Source: Streptomyces flaveus (lineage in GTDB: Bacteria > Actinomycetota > Actinomycetes > Streptomycetales > Streptomycetaceae). From it: 64,000 bases of DNA. The stretch spans positions 1-64,000 of the forward strand of contig NZ_BMPQ01000031.1 in assembly GCF_014647675.1 (NCBI RefSeq), read 5' to 3'. Of the stretch, positions 24,943 through 33,781 are shown piece by piece. The first letter of the stretch is position 1. Every line of letters begins with the position of its first letter. The position numbers and the translations under genes were made by a program. The notes under the pieces are model-generated. The model did no database searches. It worked only from the letters and a program-made list of their open reading frames with translations, and was not told the origin of the DNA.

Positions 24943-26883
24943 TCAGAGGCGTACGACCGTCGTCTCCGTCGCCTTGATGCTCGTCCATACGGACGCTCCG
25001 TCCGCGAGGCCGAGTTCGGTGGCCGCCTGGGGGGTGATCTCCGCGACCACGTCCGGTGCCCGGTCGGAGGTGATGAGGACGCGCAGTCTGCTGCCGGTGG
25101 CGGTGATCTCGCGGACGGTGCCGGGCCAGACGTTGCGGGGGCTGCCGCTGGGCCGCTCCCGGTGGACGGCGACCGCTTCGGGGGCGATGATCGCGAGCGC
25201 TTCCGTGCCCGTCGGCAGCGGGTCCGCGATCACCAACCGCCCTCCGCCGTCGGCGAGTTCGAGCCCGTCGGCGGTCGCCGTGCCGGGCCAGGCGTTGCGG
25301 CCGAGCATGCGGGCCACCCACGGTGAGCGCGGATGGCGGGTGACCTCGGCGGGCGCGGCGTCCTGGACGGCGCGGCCCTCGTCGAGCACGAGTACGCGGT
25401 CGGCCAGCGACACCGCCTCGACCGGGTCGTGGGTGACGATCAGGCAGACTCCGCCGAAACCTTCGAGGTGACGGCGCAGGGTGTGCCGTACCTGGGCGCG
25501 GGTGGTCTGGTCGAGGGCGGCGAGCGGTTCGTCGAGGAGCAGGAGTCGGGGACGTACGGCCAATGCCCTTGCCAGGGCGACGCGTTGGGCCTGGCCACCG
25601 GAGAGCTGGGCGGGTTTACGGTGCGCGAGGTGGCCCACCGCGAGCCGGTCGAGCCAGTCCTGCGCGACGTGGCGGGCCTCGGTGCACGGTACGCCGTGGG
25701 CGCGCGGTCCGTACGCCGTGTTGGCGAGTGCGGTCAGGTGCGGGAAGAGCGCGCCGTCCTGGGGGACCCAGGCGACTGCTCTGCGGTGTGGGGGCAGCGG
25801 GGTGACGTCGGTGTCGCCGAGGCGCAGTACAGCGTGGGCGCGCGGGGTCAGGCCGAGCAGGGCCCGCAGCAGGGTGGTCTTGCCCGCGCCGTTGGGGCCG
25901 ACGACGGCGATGGTGGTGCCGGGGGCCGCGTCCAGGGCGAGCTGGGTGAAGCCGGTGACCTCGGCGTGCAGCGACCAGCGTTCCCTGTCCGCCGGGGCGG
26001 GATCCTTGTACACAGCAGGGGCGTCCGCGGGTGAACTCCCCTCGTCCGCGGGCGGCTTGGGCGGATACGGGCGAGCGCTGCCCGGCGTACCCGTGAAGCG
26101 GCCGCGCAGGGCGACGAGGACCGCCATGGCGATGGCGAGCAGCAGCAGCGAGACGGAGGTCGCGGCCTGCGGGTTCTCCTGGAGCAGCAGGTACACCTGG
26201 AGGGGCAGGGTCTGCGTCGTGCCCGGAAGGTTGCCCGCGAAGGTGATGGTGGCGCCGAACTCGCCGAGGGCGCGGGCCCAGGTCAGCGCGGCTCCGGCGA
26301 CCAGGCCGGGGGCCACCATGGGCAGCGTCACGGTGCGGAAGACCCGTAGCGGCGAGGCGCCCAGGGAGGCGGCGGTCTCCTCGTAACGCGGCCGGAGTCC
26401 GGCGATCGCCCCTTCGAGGCTGATCACCAGGAAGGGCATCGAGACGAACGTGGCGGCGACGACCGCGCCCGAGGTGTGGAACGGCAGCGTGATCCCGAAG
26501 ACGTCCTCCAGCCAGGGCCCGAGCAGCCCGCGCCGGCCGAAGGCGAGCAGCAGCGCGACGCCGCCGACGGTGGGCGGCAGCACCATCGGCAGCAGGACGA
26601 GCGAGCGGACGAGGGCCTTGCCGGGGAACGGTACGCGCGCCAGCAGCCAGGCCAGCGGAACGCCGAGCACGAGCGACAGACCGAGCGACCAGAAGGAGAC
26701 GACCAGGGAGAGCTTCAGCGCCTCGCTGGTGCCCGGGCTGGTCAGGTGCTCGCCCAGGTCGCCCCAGTCGGTGCGGGCGAGGACGCCGGCCAGCGGGAGG
26801 AGCAGGAAGGCGATGGCGAGCAGAGCGGGGAGGGCGAGGGTGAGGGGCGCACGGGAGGAACGGGTGGTCCCGGCGCGGCTCAT
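24943..26883 (-). CDS. Molybdate ABC transporter, fused permease-ATPase (ModB-ModC)
   Basis: About 646 residues. Residues 1-270 are the ModB permease with several membrane helices and the EAA-loop EETAASLGASPLRVFRTVTLP. After a Pro-rich linker (~280-310) comes the ModC ATPase: Walker A GPNGAGKTTLL, signature LSGGQAQRVALARAL, Walker B LLLLDEPLAALD, H-loop VTHD, and a TOBE-like tail. It imports molybdate using ModA. ATG 26883 is chosen; GTG 26889 would overlap the modA stop (GTGA). Confidence 0.93.
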   Translation of the reverse strand: MSRAGTTRSSRAPLTLALPALLAIAFLLLPLAGVLARTDWGDLGEHLTSPGTSEALKLSLVVSFWSLGLSLVLGVPLAWLLARVPFPGKALVRSLVLLPMVLPPTVGGVALLLAFGRRGLLGPWLEDVFGITLPFHTSGAVVAATFVSMPFLVISLEGAIAGLRPRYEETAASLGASPLRVFRTVTLPMVAPGLVAGAALTWARALGEFGATITFAGNLPGTTQTLPLQVYLLLQENPQAATSVSLLLLAIAMAVLVALRGRFTGTPGSARPYPPKPPADEGSSPADAPAVYKDPAPADRERWSLHAEVTGFTQLALDAAPGTTIAVVGPNGAGKTTLLRALLGLTPRAHAVLRLGDTDVTPLPPHRRAVAWVPQDGALFPHLTALANTAYGPRAHGVPCTEARHVAQDWLDRLAVGHLAHRKPAQLSGGQAQRVALARALAVRPRLLLLDEPLAALDQTTRAQVRHTLRRHLEGFGGVCLIVTHDPVEAVSLADRVLVLDEGRAVQDAAPAEVTRHPRSPWVARMLGRNAWPGTATADGLELADGGGRLVIADPLPTGTEALAIIAPEAVAVHRERPSGSPRNVWPGTVREITATGSRLRVLITSDRAPDVVAEITPQAATELGLADGASVWTSIKATETTVVRL

Positions 26884-26885
26884 GG

Positions 26886-27668
26886 TCACGGCTTCTCGAA
26901 GCCCGCGCCGCGGAGGATCTGCTGGGCCTGGGGCGAGGACAGCCACTTCACGAAGGCCGTGGCCGCCGTGGAGTGCTGTGACTCCTTCAGGGTGGCGGCG
27001 GGGTAGGAGGCGATGGCGTTCTGGTCGGCGGGGATGGTGATCGCGTCGGTCTTGTCGGTCGCCGTGGCCGCGTCGGTCTTGTAGACGATGCCCGCGTCCG
27101 CCTCGCCGAGTTCGACCTTGCTGAGCACCGCGCGGACGTTGGGCTCGTCGGAGACCGGTTTCACGGTGATGTTCCGGTCGGCGAGGACCTGCCTGCTGTA
27201 GCGGCCGACCGGCACCTCGGGAGCCGCGAGTACGACCTTCGTCCTGCTGTCGGCGAGGTCCTCAAGGCCCTCGATCTGCTTCGGGTTTCCCGCGCCGACG
27301 GCGATGACCAGTCGGTTCCTGGCGATGACGGTCGCGGTGCCGGTGTCGGCCCGCAGCCCGTCCATCGTCTTCGTGTCGGCGGTGACGAGTACGTCGGCGG
27401 GGGCGCCCTGCCTCACCTGCGCGGCCAGTTCCTGGGATCCGGCGAAGGAGAAGGTCACCTTCGTACCGGGGTGGTCCTTCTCGTACGAGGCGCCCGCGGT
27501 CCTGAAGGCGTCGGTCAGGGAGGAGGCGGCCAGGACGGTGAGGTTCGCCGTGTCCGAACTCCCGCCGGTCTGCTCGGTGTTGTCATCGCCGCAGGCGGCG
27601 AGCGAGCCGAGCAGGGCGACGGCGGTGAGTACGGCGCCGGCGCGGCGCCCCGTACGGAGGATGGACAT
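26886..27668 (-). CDS. modA: Molybdate-binding lipoprotein ModA
   Basis: 260 residues. Lipoprotein signal with lipobox LAAC (residues ~23-26), then LTVLAASSLTDAFR, FAGSQELAAQVRQGAPADVLVTADTK, KVVLAAPEVPVGRYSRQ and DAGIVYKTDA, the oxyanion-binding pattern of ModA. AAGGAG lies about 10 bases before ATG 27668. It captures molybdate (or tungstate) outside the membrane. First of the modA-modBC pair; the HTH-TOBE protein gene lies 58 bases upstream on the same strand. Confidence 0.94.
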   Translation of the reverse strand: MSILRTGRRAGAVLTAVALLGSLAACGDDNTEQTGGSSDTANLTVLAASSLTDAFRTAGASYEKDHPGTKVTFSFAGSQELAAQVRQGAPADVLVTADTKTMDGLRADTGTATVIARNRLVIAVGAGNPKQIEGLEDLADSRTKVVLAAPEVPVGRYSRQVLADRNITVKPVSDEPNVRAVLSKVELGEADAGIVYKTDAATATDKTDAITIPADQNAIASYPAATLKESQHSTAATAFVKWLSSPQAQQILRGAGFEKP

Positions 27669-27726
27669 GCCGTGGGGCTCCTTGCGAGGGCGAGGGGAGG
27701 TGCCGGGGACCATGCCCTGCGGGTGG

Positions 27727-28131
27727 TCAGGCACGGTCGATGTGCACATTGGTCGACTTCACGCGGGCGGTGGCCTGCATACCGACCTCCAGGCCCAGCT
27801 CCTCGACGGCCTCCCGGGTCAGCAGGGAGACCAGGCGGTGCGGGCCCGCCTGAATCTCGACCTGGGCCGCGACGTCGCCCAGCTTCACGGCGGTGACGAT
27901 GCCGGGGAACGCGTTGCGCGCCGAGGTGTACGGGTGCTCCTCCTCGCCGGTGCCGCTCTGTGCGCTCTGCGCGATCTCGACGGAGAAGGCGGCCAGATCA
28001 CGCCCGTCGATGAGGCGACGGCCGCCTTCGTCGCGGTGCGTCGCGACGCGGCCGGCGTCCGCCCAGCGGCGCGCGGTGTCGGCACTGACACCGAGGAGCC
28101 GGGCCGCCTGCCCGATGCTGTAGGACTGCAT
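27727..28131 (-). CDS. HTH-TOBE molybdate-responsive protein
   Basis: 134 residues. N-terminal MerR/excisionase-like helix-turn-helix (SYSIGQAARLLGVSADTARRW) followed by a single TOBE/Mop domain (SARNAFPGIVTAVKLGDVAA; VSLLTREAVEELGLEVG; TARVKSTNVHI), which binds molybdate. It probably senses oxyanion and controls the modA-modBC genes directly downstream. A good promoter places +1 at or next to the ATG, so it is likely translated from a leaderless mRNA. Confidence 0.9.
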   Translation of the reverse strand: MQSYSIGQAARLLGVSADTARRWADAGRVATHRDEGGRRLIDGRDLAAFSVEIAQSAQSGTGEEEHPYTSARNAFPGIVTAVKLGDVAAQVEIQAGPHRLVSLLTREAVEELGLEVGMQATARVKSTNVHIDRA

Positions 28132-28138
28132 GTGCGCA

Positions 28139-28168
28139 AGATTAAGCCGCAACACCTCGCATCTGCAA
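28139..28168 (-). promoter_or_regulatory. Promoter of the HTH-TOBE/mod operon, leaderless type
   Basis: On the minus strand TTGCAG (28163-28168), 18-base spacer, TAATCT (28139-28144), with the ATG beginning 7 bases after the -10. No Shine-Dalgarno precedes the ATG. The spacing fits transcription starting at the start codon. Confidence 0.6.
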
Positions 28169-28197
28169 GGAATTCTCTGACTCAAGACCGGCAGGTG

Positions 28198-28956
28198 CTA
28201 GTCGATCATCTCCAGGTCCGGCGGGACGAGGGTGGTTGATTCGACCAGGCCCCTGAGGAGGTTGTGCAGGAGGTTGTTGTCCGTGGGCGCTCCGGACTCC
28301 TTGTCGTGGATCAGCGGGTAGGGGAAGCCGCCGCTGTGGAGGCGCTTGCGGACCTCCGTGATCTTGTGCTCGATACGGCGCTCGGTCCAGTTGTCGTCCG
28401 GGCGCAGACACTCCAGCAGGGCGGCGGCCTTCCGGTAGGACAGAGGGCGCGGGCCGTCCTCGTACAGGAGGTAGTGCTGGCCGATCACGACCAGCAGCAG
28501 CCGTTCGTCCTCGGCGAGCGGCCAGAGGTGCGGCTTCAGGGTGCTCGCCTGGCGGCGCGGTACGAGGCCGGGGGCGTCGTGCCCCGTCACGTACAGCTCG
28601 ACCAGGTGTTCCCGGTAGCCCGAGCCCTTGACGAACAGCGGGGTGTAGCCGGGCGCGAGCGGGATGGGCTCGGTGGTGGTGTGCATCAGGCGGCCGTGCG
28701 GCAGGCGGACGAGTTGCTGTCCGGTGTTGCGCAGCCACCACTGGCTTGCCTGGTACGTGAGTTCGCCGTGCCTGCGGCTGACCCGCAGGTCGTCCTCGCC
28801 CACCGCCAGGTCCACGTCCGGTTCCTCGCCGCGGCCGAAGCAGATCGTCAGGCCCGGTCGTGGCGGGACCCTGATGCCGCCGGTCAGTGAGCGCGCGTGC
28901 AGGGTGCCTGGACTGGCCTCGGTGACACCGCGAGCCAGACTCGCGAGCTGATCCAT
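28198..28956 (-). CDS. FHA-domain protein
   Basis: 252 residues. The N-terminal half has an FHA-like fold (LTICFGRGEEPDVDLAVGE, then SRRHGELTY, LRNTGQQLVRL), which binds phosphothreonine. The C-terminal half is helical, with LAEDERLLLVVIGQHYLLYE and a winged-helix-like RRIEHKITEVRKRLHSGGF. ATG 28956 is chosen because GGAGG stands 5 bases upstream; ATG 28968 is in frame. Single gene; a Ser/Thr-kinase signalling partner is expected but none is adjacent. Confidence 0.8.
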   Translation of the reverse strand: MDQLASLARGVTEASPGTLHARSLTGGIRVPPRPGLTICFGRGEEPDVDLAVGEDDLRVSRRHGELTYQASQWWLRNTGQQLVRLPHGRLMHTTTEPIPLAPGYTPLFVKGSGYREHLVELYVTGHDAPGLVPRRQASTLKPHLWPLAEDERLLLVVIGQHYLLYEDGPRPLSYRKAAALLECLRPDDNWTERRIEHKITEVRKRLHSGGFPYPLIHDKESGAPTDNNLLHNLLRGLVESTTLVPPDLEMID

Positions 28957-29263
28957 GGTGGCCTCCATCTGTCTTCTCGGTGTCGGGGAGTGGGTCGGGT
29001 GGGGTGCGCGCCCCCCTCCGCCGCGCACCCCGGCGCCAGTGTGCCCGCAGGAATACGGGACCGGTCCCCGGCGGGGTGCGCCCGGGCAGCACCGTACGGC
29101 CACCGCGGGCAGCTTGCGGCTGGTCGCGCCCACGATGGGAGCCATTTCCCAGCCCCGCACCCCTGCCCGTACGTGCGACCGTTCGCTACCATCGCCCCCA
29201 TCAGTCAATCGCCAGGAATCCTGATGATTGACCTCAACAATGAACAGCCCCGAACGGAGCCGT
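28957..29263. other. Divergent intergenic region
   Basis: About 300 bases between the FHA gene and the esterase gene. No gene is supported; the short open frames here lack start sites and are Pro/Arg-rich. Two divergent promoters must lie in it. CGTTCGCTACCATCGCC (29179-29195) contains a possible weak -10 for the esterase, but no -35 was convincing. Confidence 0.35.
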
Positions 29264-30199
29264 ATGTCCCTCTTGGCCAGGCCCGCAGTGGCCTCCTTCG
29301 CCGCGAAGACCATGCAGCGCATGCTCGGGCTCGCGAGCCGACGAGCCAGTGGGCGCGGTTCCGCGGCCTCGTGGCGCGAGCGGCTTCCCGAGTTTCCGCG
29401 CGACGTCCGCGAGTTGACGGTACCGACGTCCATAGCTCCGGCCCCGGTCGAGGTGTACATGCCCAAATCCGAGGATGGGGTACTCCCGCCGGTCCACGTC
29501 AACTTCCACGGCGGTGGGTACGTGCTGCGGGGCGCGGAGATGGACGACGCACTGTGCCGTTTCCTCGCCGCGGAGGCGGGCGTGGTCGTGATCAACGTGG
29601 ACTACGTCGTCGCCCCGCAGCACCCGTTCCCCGCCCCGCCGAAGCAGGCGTACGAGGTCGTCCGCTGGGTGGCCGAGCACGGCGCCGAGCACGGCTGGGA
29701 CGGCAGCCGTCTCACCGTGGGCGGACAGAGCGCCGGCGGCGGTCTCGCGGCGGCGGTGGCGCGTCAGGCCCTGGGGACGGGCGGCCCCGCGATCGCGCTC
29801 CAGGTCCTGCACTATCCGCCGCTCGACCTCGCGACGAGCGCCAAGGACAAGAAGGCCCACATCCCCAAGCCGGTGTTGCGCCCGTGGATGGCCGCGGTCT
29901 TCGACAGCGCGTACGTGCCGGACCCGGCCCAGCGCACCGACCGACTGGTCTCTCCGGCCAACCCGGCGGACACCGCGGACCTCACGGGTATCGCCCCGGC
30001 GCTCGTCATCACCGCGGAGTACGACCTCCTCCGAGCCGAGAGCGAGCGGTACGCCGGGCGGCTGTACAAGGCCAGGGCGCTGGCCGAGCACCACGTCGTG
30101 CTCAAGGCCGACCACGGCTACGACCTCAAGGGCACCAAGGCCGCCCGGCCGGTCTACGCGCTGATCGCGGACCATGTGCGGCGGGCCGTCAACGCGTAG
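29264..30199 (+). CDS. Alpha/beta hydrolase, HSL-type esterase
   Basis: About 311 residues. Oxyanion motif HGGGYV, nucleophile elbow GGQSAGGG, Asp in VITAEYDLL and His in LKADHGYD make a complete catalytic triad of the hormone-sensitive-lipase family. ATG 29264 is chosen because CGGAG stands 5 bases upstream; ATG 29240 and TTG 29228 lack a site. No signal peptide, so it is likely cytosolic. Substrate unknown. Confidence 0.87.
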   Translation: MSLLARPAVASFAAKTMQRMLGLASRRASGRGSAASWRERLPEFPRDVRELTVPTSIAPAPVEVYMPKSEDGVLPPVHVNFHGGGYVLRGAEMDDALCRFLAAEAGVVVINVDYVVAPQHPFPAPPKQAYEVVRWVAEHGAEHGWDGSRLTVGGQSAGGGLAAAVARQALGTGGPAIALQVLHYPPLDLATSAKDKKAHIPKPVLRPWMAAVFDSAYVPDPAQRTDRLVSPANPADTADLTGIAPALVITAEYDLLRAESERYAGRLYKARALAEHHVVLKADHGYDLKGTKAARPVYALIADHVRRAVNA

Positions 30200-30233
30200 G
30201 CAGGGGCAGCGAGTTGAGCTGCCGATCGCGTCG

Positions 30234-31184
30234 TCAGCCGACCGGTGGCGTGCCGTGCGTATGGAAGGACTCGATGGTCTTCAGGCCCCAGGCCTGGCCC
30301 TTCTTCCGCTCTTCCTCGGTCCAGGTGATCAGGGGCCAGTCGGGGGCCAGGACGAGGCGGGTGAGCGGGTTGCACAGTTCGATGCGGTTGCCGCCCGGCT
30401 CGTAGACGTACAGGAAGAACGTCTGCTGGATGGCGTGCTTGTGCGGGCCCGTCTCGATGAACACGCCCGTGTCCAGGGCGAGATCGGCGGCGCGCAGGAT
30501 GTCCTCGCGGGTGTCGGTGGCGAACGCGATGTGGTGCAGTCGGCCGCGGGAGCCGGTCCAGTCCTCGGTGTAGACGACGTCGTACGACTTGTCGGTGAAC
30601 GTCAGCCACTTCGCGGCGATCCTGCCGCTGTCGAGCCGGATCTGCTCGGTCGGGCGGGCGCCGAGGACGTGTTGCTGGAAGTCGGCGTTGGCGGCGACGT
30701 CGGCGGCGAGGTAGTTGACGTGGTCGAGGCGGCGTACGGCCACGCCGTGGCCCGGCTTGGCCTGGGGCTGGTTCTTCAGGCCCGGCTTGAGCTCCTCCGG
30801 GGCCCGGTACCACTCGGACTCCCAGTACAGGGCGACCTCGTGGCCGTCCGGGTCGGTGGTGACATAGAGCGGGCCGAGGCCGGGCTCGTCCTCGGTCCAG
30901 CGACCCTCGTGGCCCGCGGACGCCAGCTCCTTGACCCTGCGCTGCAGGGCCTCCTCGCTGGAGGCGCGCAGCGCGGTGCGGCGGATGCCGGAGGTCTCGT
31001 GCGCGGTGAGGACCAGACTGTGGTGCTCGTAGTCGTCCCAGGTGCGCAGGTAGACGGAGTCGCCGCGTTCGCCGTTGACCGTCAGGCCCAGGTAGTCGGT
31101 GAAGAACGCGAGGCTGCGGTCCAGGTGCGGGGTGAGCAGTTCGACATGCCCGAGATGGGCGATGTCCCCGAGGGGAGGGGTCAT
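30234..31184 (-). CDS. Type I extradiol (VOC) ring-cleavage dioxygenase
   Basis: 316 residues, two VOC modules. The C-terminal half keeps the 2-His-1-Glu iron site: RLDHVNYL (H155), GRLHHIAFA (H217/218) and GGNRIELCNP (E269). Tyr and His residues expected near the iron (TGPHKHAIQQTFFLYVYEP) are present. It resembles catechol 2,3-dioxygenase. Its ATG overlaps the stop of the upstream tautomerase gene, and the operon encodes gallate/4,5-protocatechuate steps, so the substrate may be a gallate- or protocatechuate-like ring rather than catechol. Confidence 0.9.
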   Translation of the reverse strand: MTPPLGDIAHLGHVELLTPHLDRSLAFFTDYLGLTVNGERGDSVYLRTWDDYEHHSLVLTAHETSGIRRTALRASSEEALQRRVKELASAGHEGRWTEDEPGLGPLYVTTDPDGHEVALYWESEWYRAPEELKPGLKNQPQAKPGHGVAVRRLDHVNYLAADVAANADFQQHVLGARPTEQIRLDSGRIAAKWLTFTDKSYDVVYTEDWTGSRGRLHHIAFATDTREDILRAADLALDTGVFIETGPHKHAIQQTFFLYVYEPGGNRIELCNPLTRLVLAPDWPLITWTEEERKKGQAWGLKTIESFHTHGTPPVG

Positions 31185-32275
31185 CGAGGGCTCCTTGGGT
31201 CGAGTGTGGAGGCGGGCCGGGCGAAGACGGTGCCGTCGAAGATCTTCCGGGCGGTGCGTACGACGGCCGTGCGGCGGGCCAGGGGGTCGCTGCCTCCGGT
31301 GTCGACGCCGGCCTCGATGTCCAGGAACCCGGTGGGGTGCTCGATGCGCAACCGCTCCCCCGCTGCCGGGAGTTCGGCCACGTCCTGGCCGATGCCGCCC
31401 TCGATCCGCAGCCCGGCGGCGACGCTCGCGGCGGACAGGACGCCGATGGAGGTGTGGCAGCGGACCGGGATGAAGGTGCGGGTCATCACCGCGCCGCCGT
31501 GCGCGGGCGGGGCCAGCAGGCTGAGCTTGGGCACGGTGGTGCCCTCGACCTCGCCGAGGCCCATCAACGGGCCCGCCGCCAGGCGGATTTCACGGAGCCG
31601 GTCGGCGAGGGCCGGGTCCTTCTCCATGTGCTCAGGGGCCTCGTAACCGGTGATCTTCAGGGCGGAGGCGGCGATCAGTACGGTCGGCATCCCGTTGTCC
31701 ACGCAGGTCACCGGGGTACCGGCGACGGTGTCGAGGACGTTCCCGGTGGGCAGCAACGGGCTGCCGCCCGGCGGGAACTCGATGACCACGGGCGCGGCGG
31801 TTCCCGGCACGCCGGAGATCTCGGCGGAGCCGGTGTAGTCGACCCGTCCACCCGGGGTGGGGAAGGTCGCGGTGGCGAGGTCCCCGGTGTTGAGCATGCG
31901 GATCCGTACGGAGGTCTCGCCGTCCGTCGGGGCGACGAGGCCGCGCTCGACGGCGAAGGGGCCGACGCCGACGAGCAGGTTGCCGCAGTTCTGACGATCG
32001 GACACCTCGCCCCTCTCGACGCCGACTTGGAGGAACAGATAGTCGACGTCCGCCTCGGGACCGGCCGAGGCCGACACCACGGCCACCTTGCTGGTCAGGG
32101 GGTGGGCCCCGCCGAGCCCGTCGATCTGGCGCGGATCGGGGCTGCCCATGATGCGCAGCAACAGGTCGTCACGTACGGCGGGTTGGGCCGGCAGGTCCGC
32201 GGCCAGGAAGTAGGCGCCCTTGGAGGTGCCGCCGCGCATCAGCATGCAGCGCACCTCCTCGGGGCCACCGTTCAC
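31181..32275 (-). CDS. 4-oxalomesaconate tautomerase, PrpF/LigU/GalD family
   Basis: 364 residues. PrpF-type isomerase: CMLMRGGTSKGAYF at the N terminus, GSPDPRQIDGLGG, SDRQNCGNLLVGVGPFA (conserved Cys-Gly-Asn) and HTSIGVLSAASVA. Related GalD/LigU enzymes shift the double bond of 4-oxalomesaconate in gallate and lignin-monomer degradation. GTG 32275 overlaps the aldolase stop (GTGA) and its own stop overlaps the dioxygenase start: a fully coupled operon. Confidence 0.88.
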   Translation of the reverse strand: MNGGPEEVRCMLMRGGTSKGAYFLAADLPAQPAVRDDLLLRIMGSPDPRQIDGLGGAHPLTSKVAVVSASAGPEADVDYLFLQVGVERGEVSDRQNCGNLLVGVGPFAVERGLVAPTDGETSVRIRMLNTGDLATATFPTPGGRVDYTGSAEISGVPGTAAPVVIEFPPGGSPLLPTGNVLDTVAGTPVTCVDNGMPTVLIAASALKITGYEAPEHMEKDPALADRLREIRLAAGPLMGLGEVEGTTVPKLSLLAPPAHGGAVMTRTFIPVRCHTSIGVLSAASVAAGLRIEGGIGQDVAELPAAGERLRIEHPTGFLDIEAGVDTGGSDPLARRTAVVRTARKIFDGTVFARPASTLDPRSPR

Positions 32276-32982
32276 AATCCCGCCTCGTCGCGGGCGTGGT
32301 CCTCGTACGAGCGGTACCGCACCCCCAGGCGTACGAGGGTCTCCCTCAACCCGTAGTGGTCCAGGCCGAGTTGGCCCCCGGCGAAGGCGGCGCGGGAGGC
32401 CTCCTCCTTGGCCGTACGGGCGGCGGACGCCTCGACAGCCTCGGCGGCTCGTTCGCGGGGCACGCACATCACGCCGTCGTCGTCGGCGAGGATCACGTCG
32501 CCGGGCCGGATGACCTGCCCGCCGATGACGACCGGCACATTGACCGAGCCGCCGGTCGCCTTCACGGTGCCCTGGGCGGACACGGCGGCGGACCAGGCGG
32601 GGAAGCGCATCTCGCGCAGTTCGGAGGTGTCGCGGATGCCCGCGTTGATCACCAGGCCGCGTACGCCGCGCCTTTGGAGCGCGGTGGCGAACAGTTCGCC
32701 GAACATGCCGTCCGTGGAGGGCGAGGTGGTGGTGACGACGAGGAGGTCGCCCTCGCCGCACTGCTCGACCGCCGCGTGGATCATGAGGTTGTCGCCGGGC
32801 CAGCTCAGGACGGTGACGGCGGTGCCGGCGATACGTACGTCCTGCTGGACGGGGCGCAGGTGCGGGCCGAGGAGGCCGGTGCGGCCGAGGGCTTCGTGGA
32901 CGGTGGCCACGCCGTACGCGGACAGAGCGTCCACGTCCTTCTCGGAGGCCTTGGGAGGGTTGGTGACGATCACGCCGCTCAT
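32272..32982 (-). CDS. 4-carboxy-4-hydroxy-2-oxoadipate aldolase (GalC/LigK-like)
   Basis: 236 residues of the HMG/CHA aldolase (RraA-like) fold: GVATVHEALGRTGLL, the DNLMIHAAVEQCGEGDLLVV segment, GLVINAGIRDTSEL and DVILADDDGVMCVPRE (metal-binding Asp). It splits the final hydroxy-oxoadipate into pyruvate and oxaloacetate. Overlaps by four bases with both neighbours. Confidence 0.92.
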   Translation of the reverse strand: MSGVIVTNPPKASEKDVDALSAYGVATVHEALGRTGLLGPHLRPVQQDVRIAGTAVTVLSWPGDNLMIHAAVEQCGEGDLLVVTTTSPSTDGMFGELFATALQRRGVRGLVINAGIRDTSELREMRFPAWSAAVSAQGTVKATGGSVNVPVVIGGQVIRPGDVILADDDGVMCVPRERAAEAVEASAARTAKEEASRAAFAGGQLGLDHYGLRETLVRLGVRYRSYEDHARDEAGL

Positions 32983-33731
32983 GCCAGCTCCGCGGTGATC
33001 TGCGGGTAGGGGCGCATGTAGGCCTCGGCGTAAGTGGTGTGCGGCAGGCCGAGGTTGGGGCCTGCGTTGCGCTTGAGCTGGACGCCGCGGCGGACGGCGA
33101 GGTCGGTGTAGTAGTCCCACAGGTGCTGCTGCGCGGCCAGGCACTCCATGGCCCGGCGCTTGGTCTCCCACACCTCGGTGATGTCGAGGAGGACCTCGGG
33201 CTTGAAGCCACACATCTCGGGCTGGTGCGGCTCGAAGAAGAACACCGGCGGGGCACCGATGACCTCGCCCTCGGCGGGGTAGCCGATGGCCTGGGCGAGG
33301 ACGCGGGCGTCCAGGGCCATACGGGCGGCTGCCGGGTGGTCGCCGTTGTACGGGTCGTCCAGGGGATGGGTGAGTACGACGTCGGGCTGGGTCTTGCGGT
33401 AGGCGCCCACGAGTCGGTCGGTCAGCTCGGGAGTGGCGAGCAGGGGATAGTCGCCGGCGTCGAAGAAGACGACCTCCGCGCCGAGGGTGGCCGCGGCCTT
33501 CTCGGCCTCCTCGCGGCGTATCCCCTTGATCTCCTCCAGCGTTTTCCCCTGGCGCCACGCCTTCGCGGACTCGCCGCGCTCGCCGTAGGTCAGACACGCG
33601 ATGGTCACCCGCTCGCCGCGGGAGGCGGCCAGGGCGATGGCTCCACCGGCCCGCCATACGAAGTCCCCGGCGTGCGCGGTGATGACGAGGGTCGAGCGTG
33701 GGGGTGCGGGCGCCTTGTCGTCGTGCGTCAT
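32979..33731 (-). CDS. PIG-L family 4-oxalomesaconate hydratase (GalB-like)
   Basis: 250 residues. PIG-L/LmbE fold with the zinc site AHAGDFVWRAGG (A-H-x-x-D) and HPLDDPYNGDHPAA. In Pseudomonas putida GalB, a PIG-L protein, is the 4-oxalomesaconate hydratase, and the aldolase and tautomerase genes beside this one make that role the best call over deacetylase. AAGGAG lies about 9 bases before ATG 33731. Confidence 0.87.
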   Translation of the reverse strand: MTHDDKAPAPPRSTLVITAHAGDFVWRAGGAIALAASRGERVTIACLTYGERGESAKAWRQGKTLEEIKGIRREEAEKAAATLGAEVVFFDAGDYPLLATPELTDRLVGAYRKTQPDVVLTHPLDDPYNGDHPAAARMALDARVLAQAIGYPAEGEVIGAPPVFFFEPHQPEMCGFKPEVLLDITEVWETKRRAMECLAAQQHLWDYYTDLAVRRGVQLKRNAGPNLGLPHTTYAEAYMRPYPQITAELA

Positions 33732-33781
33732 GGCTTTGAATCTCCTTGCTGGATAGGTCAGTTGACCCATTCCCGGAGCGT

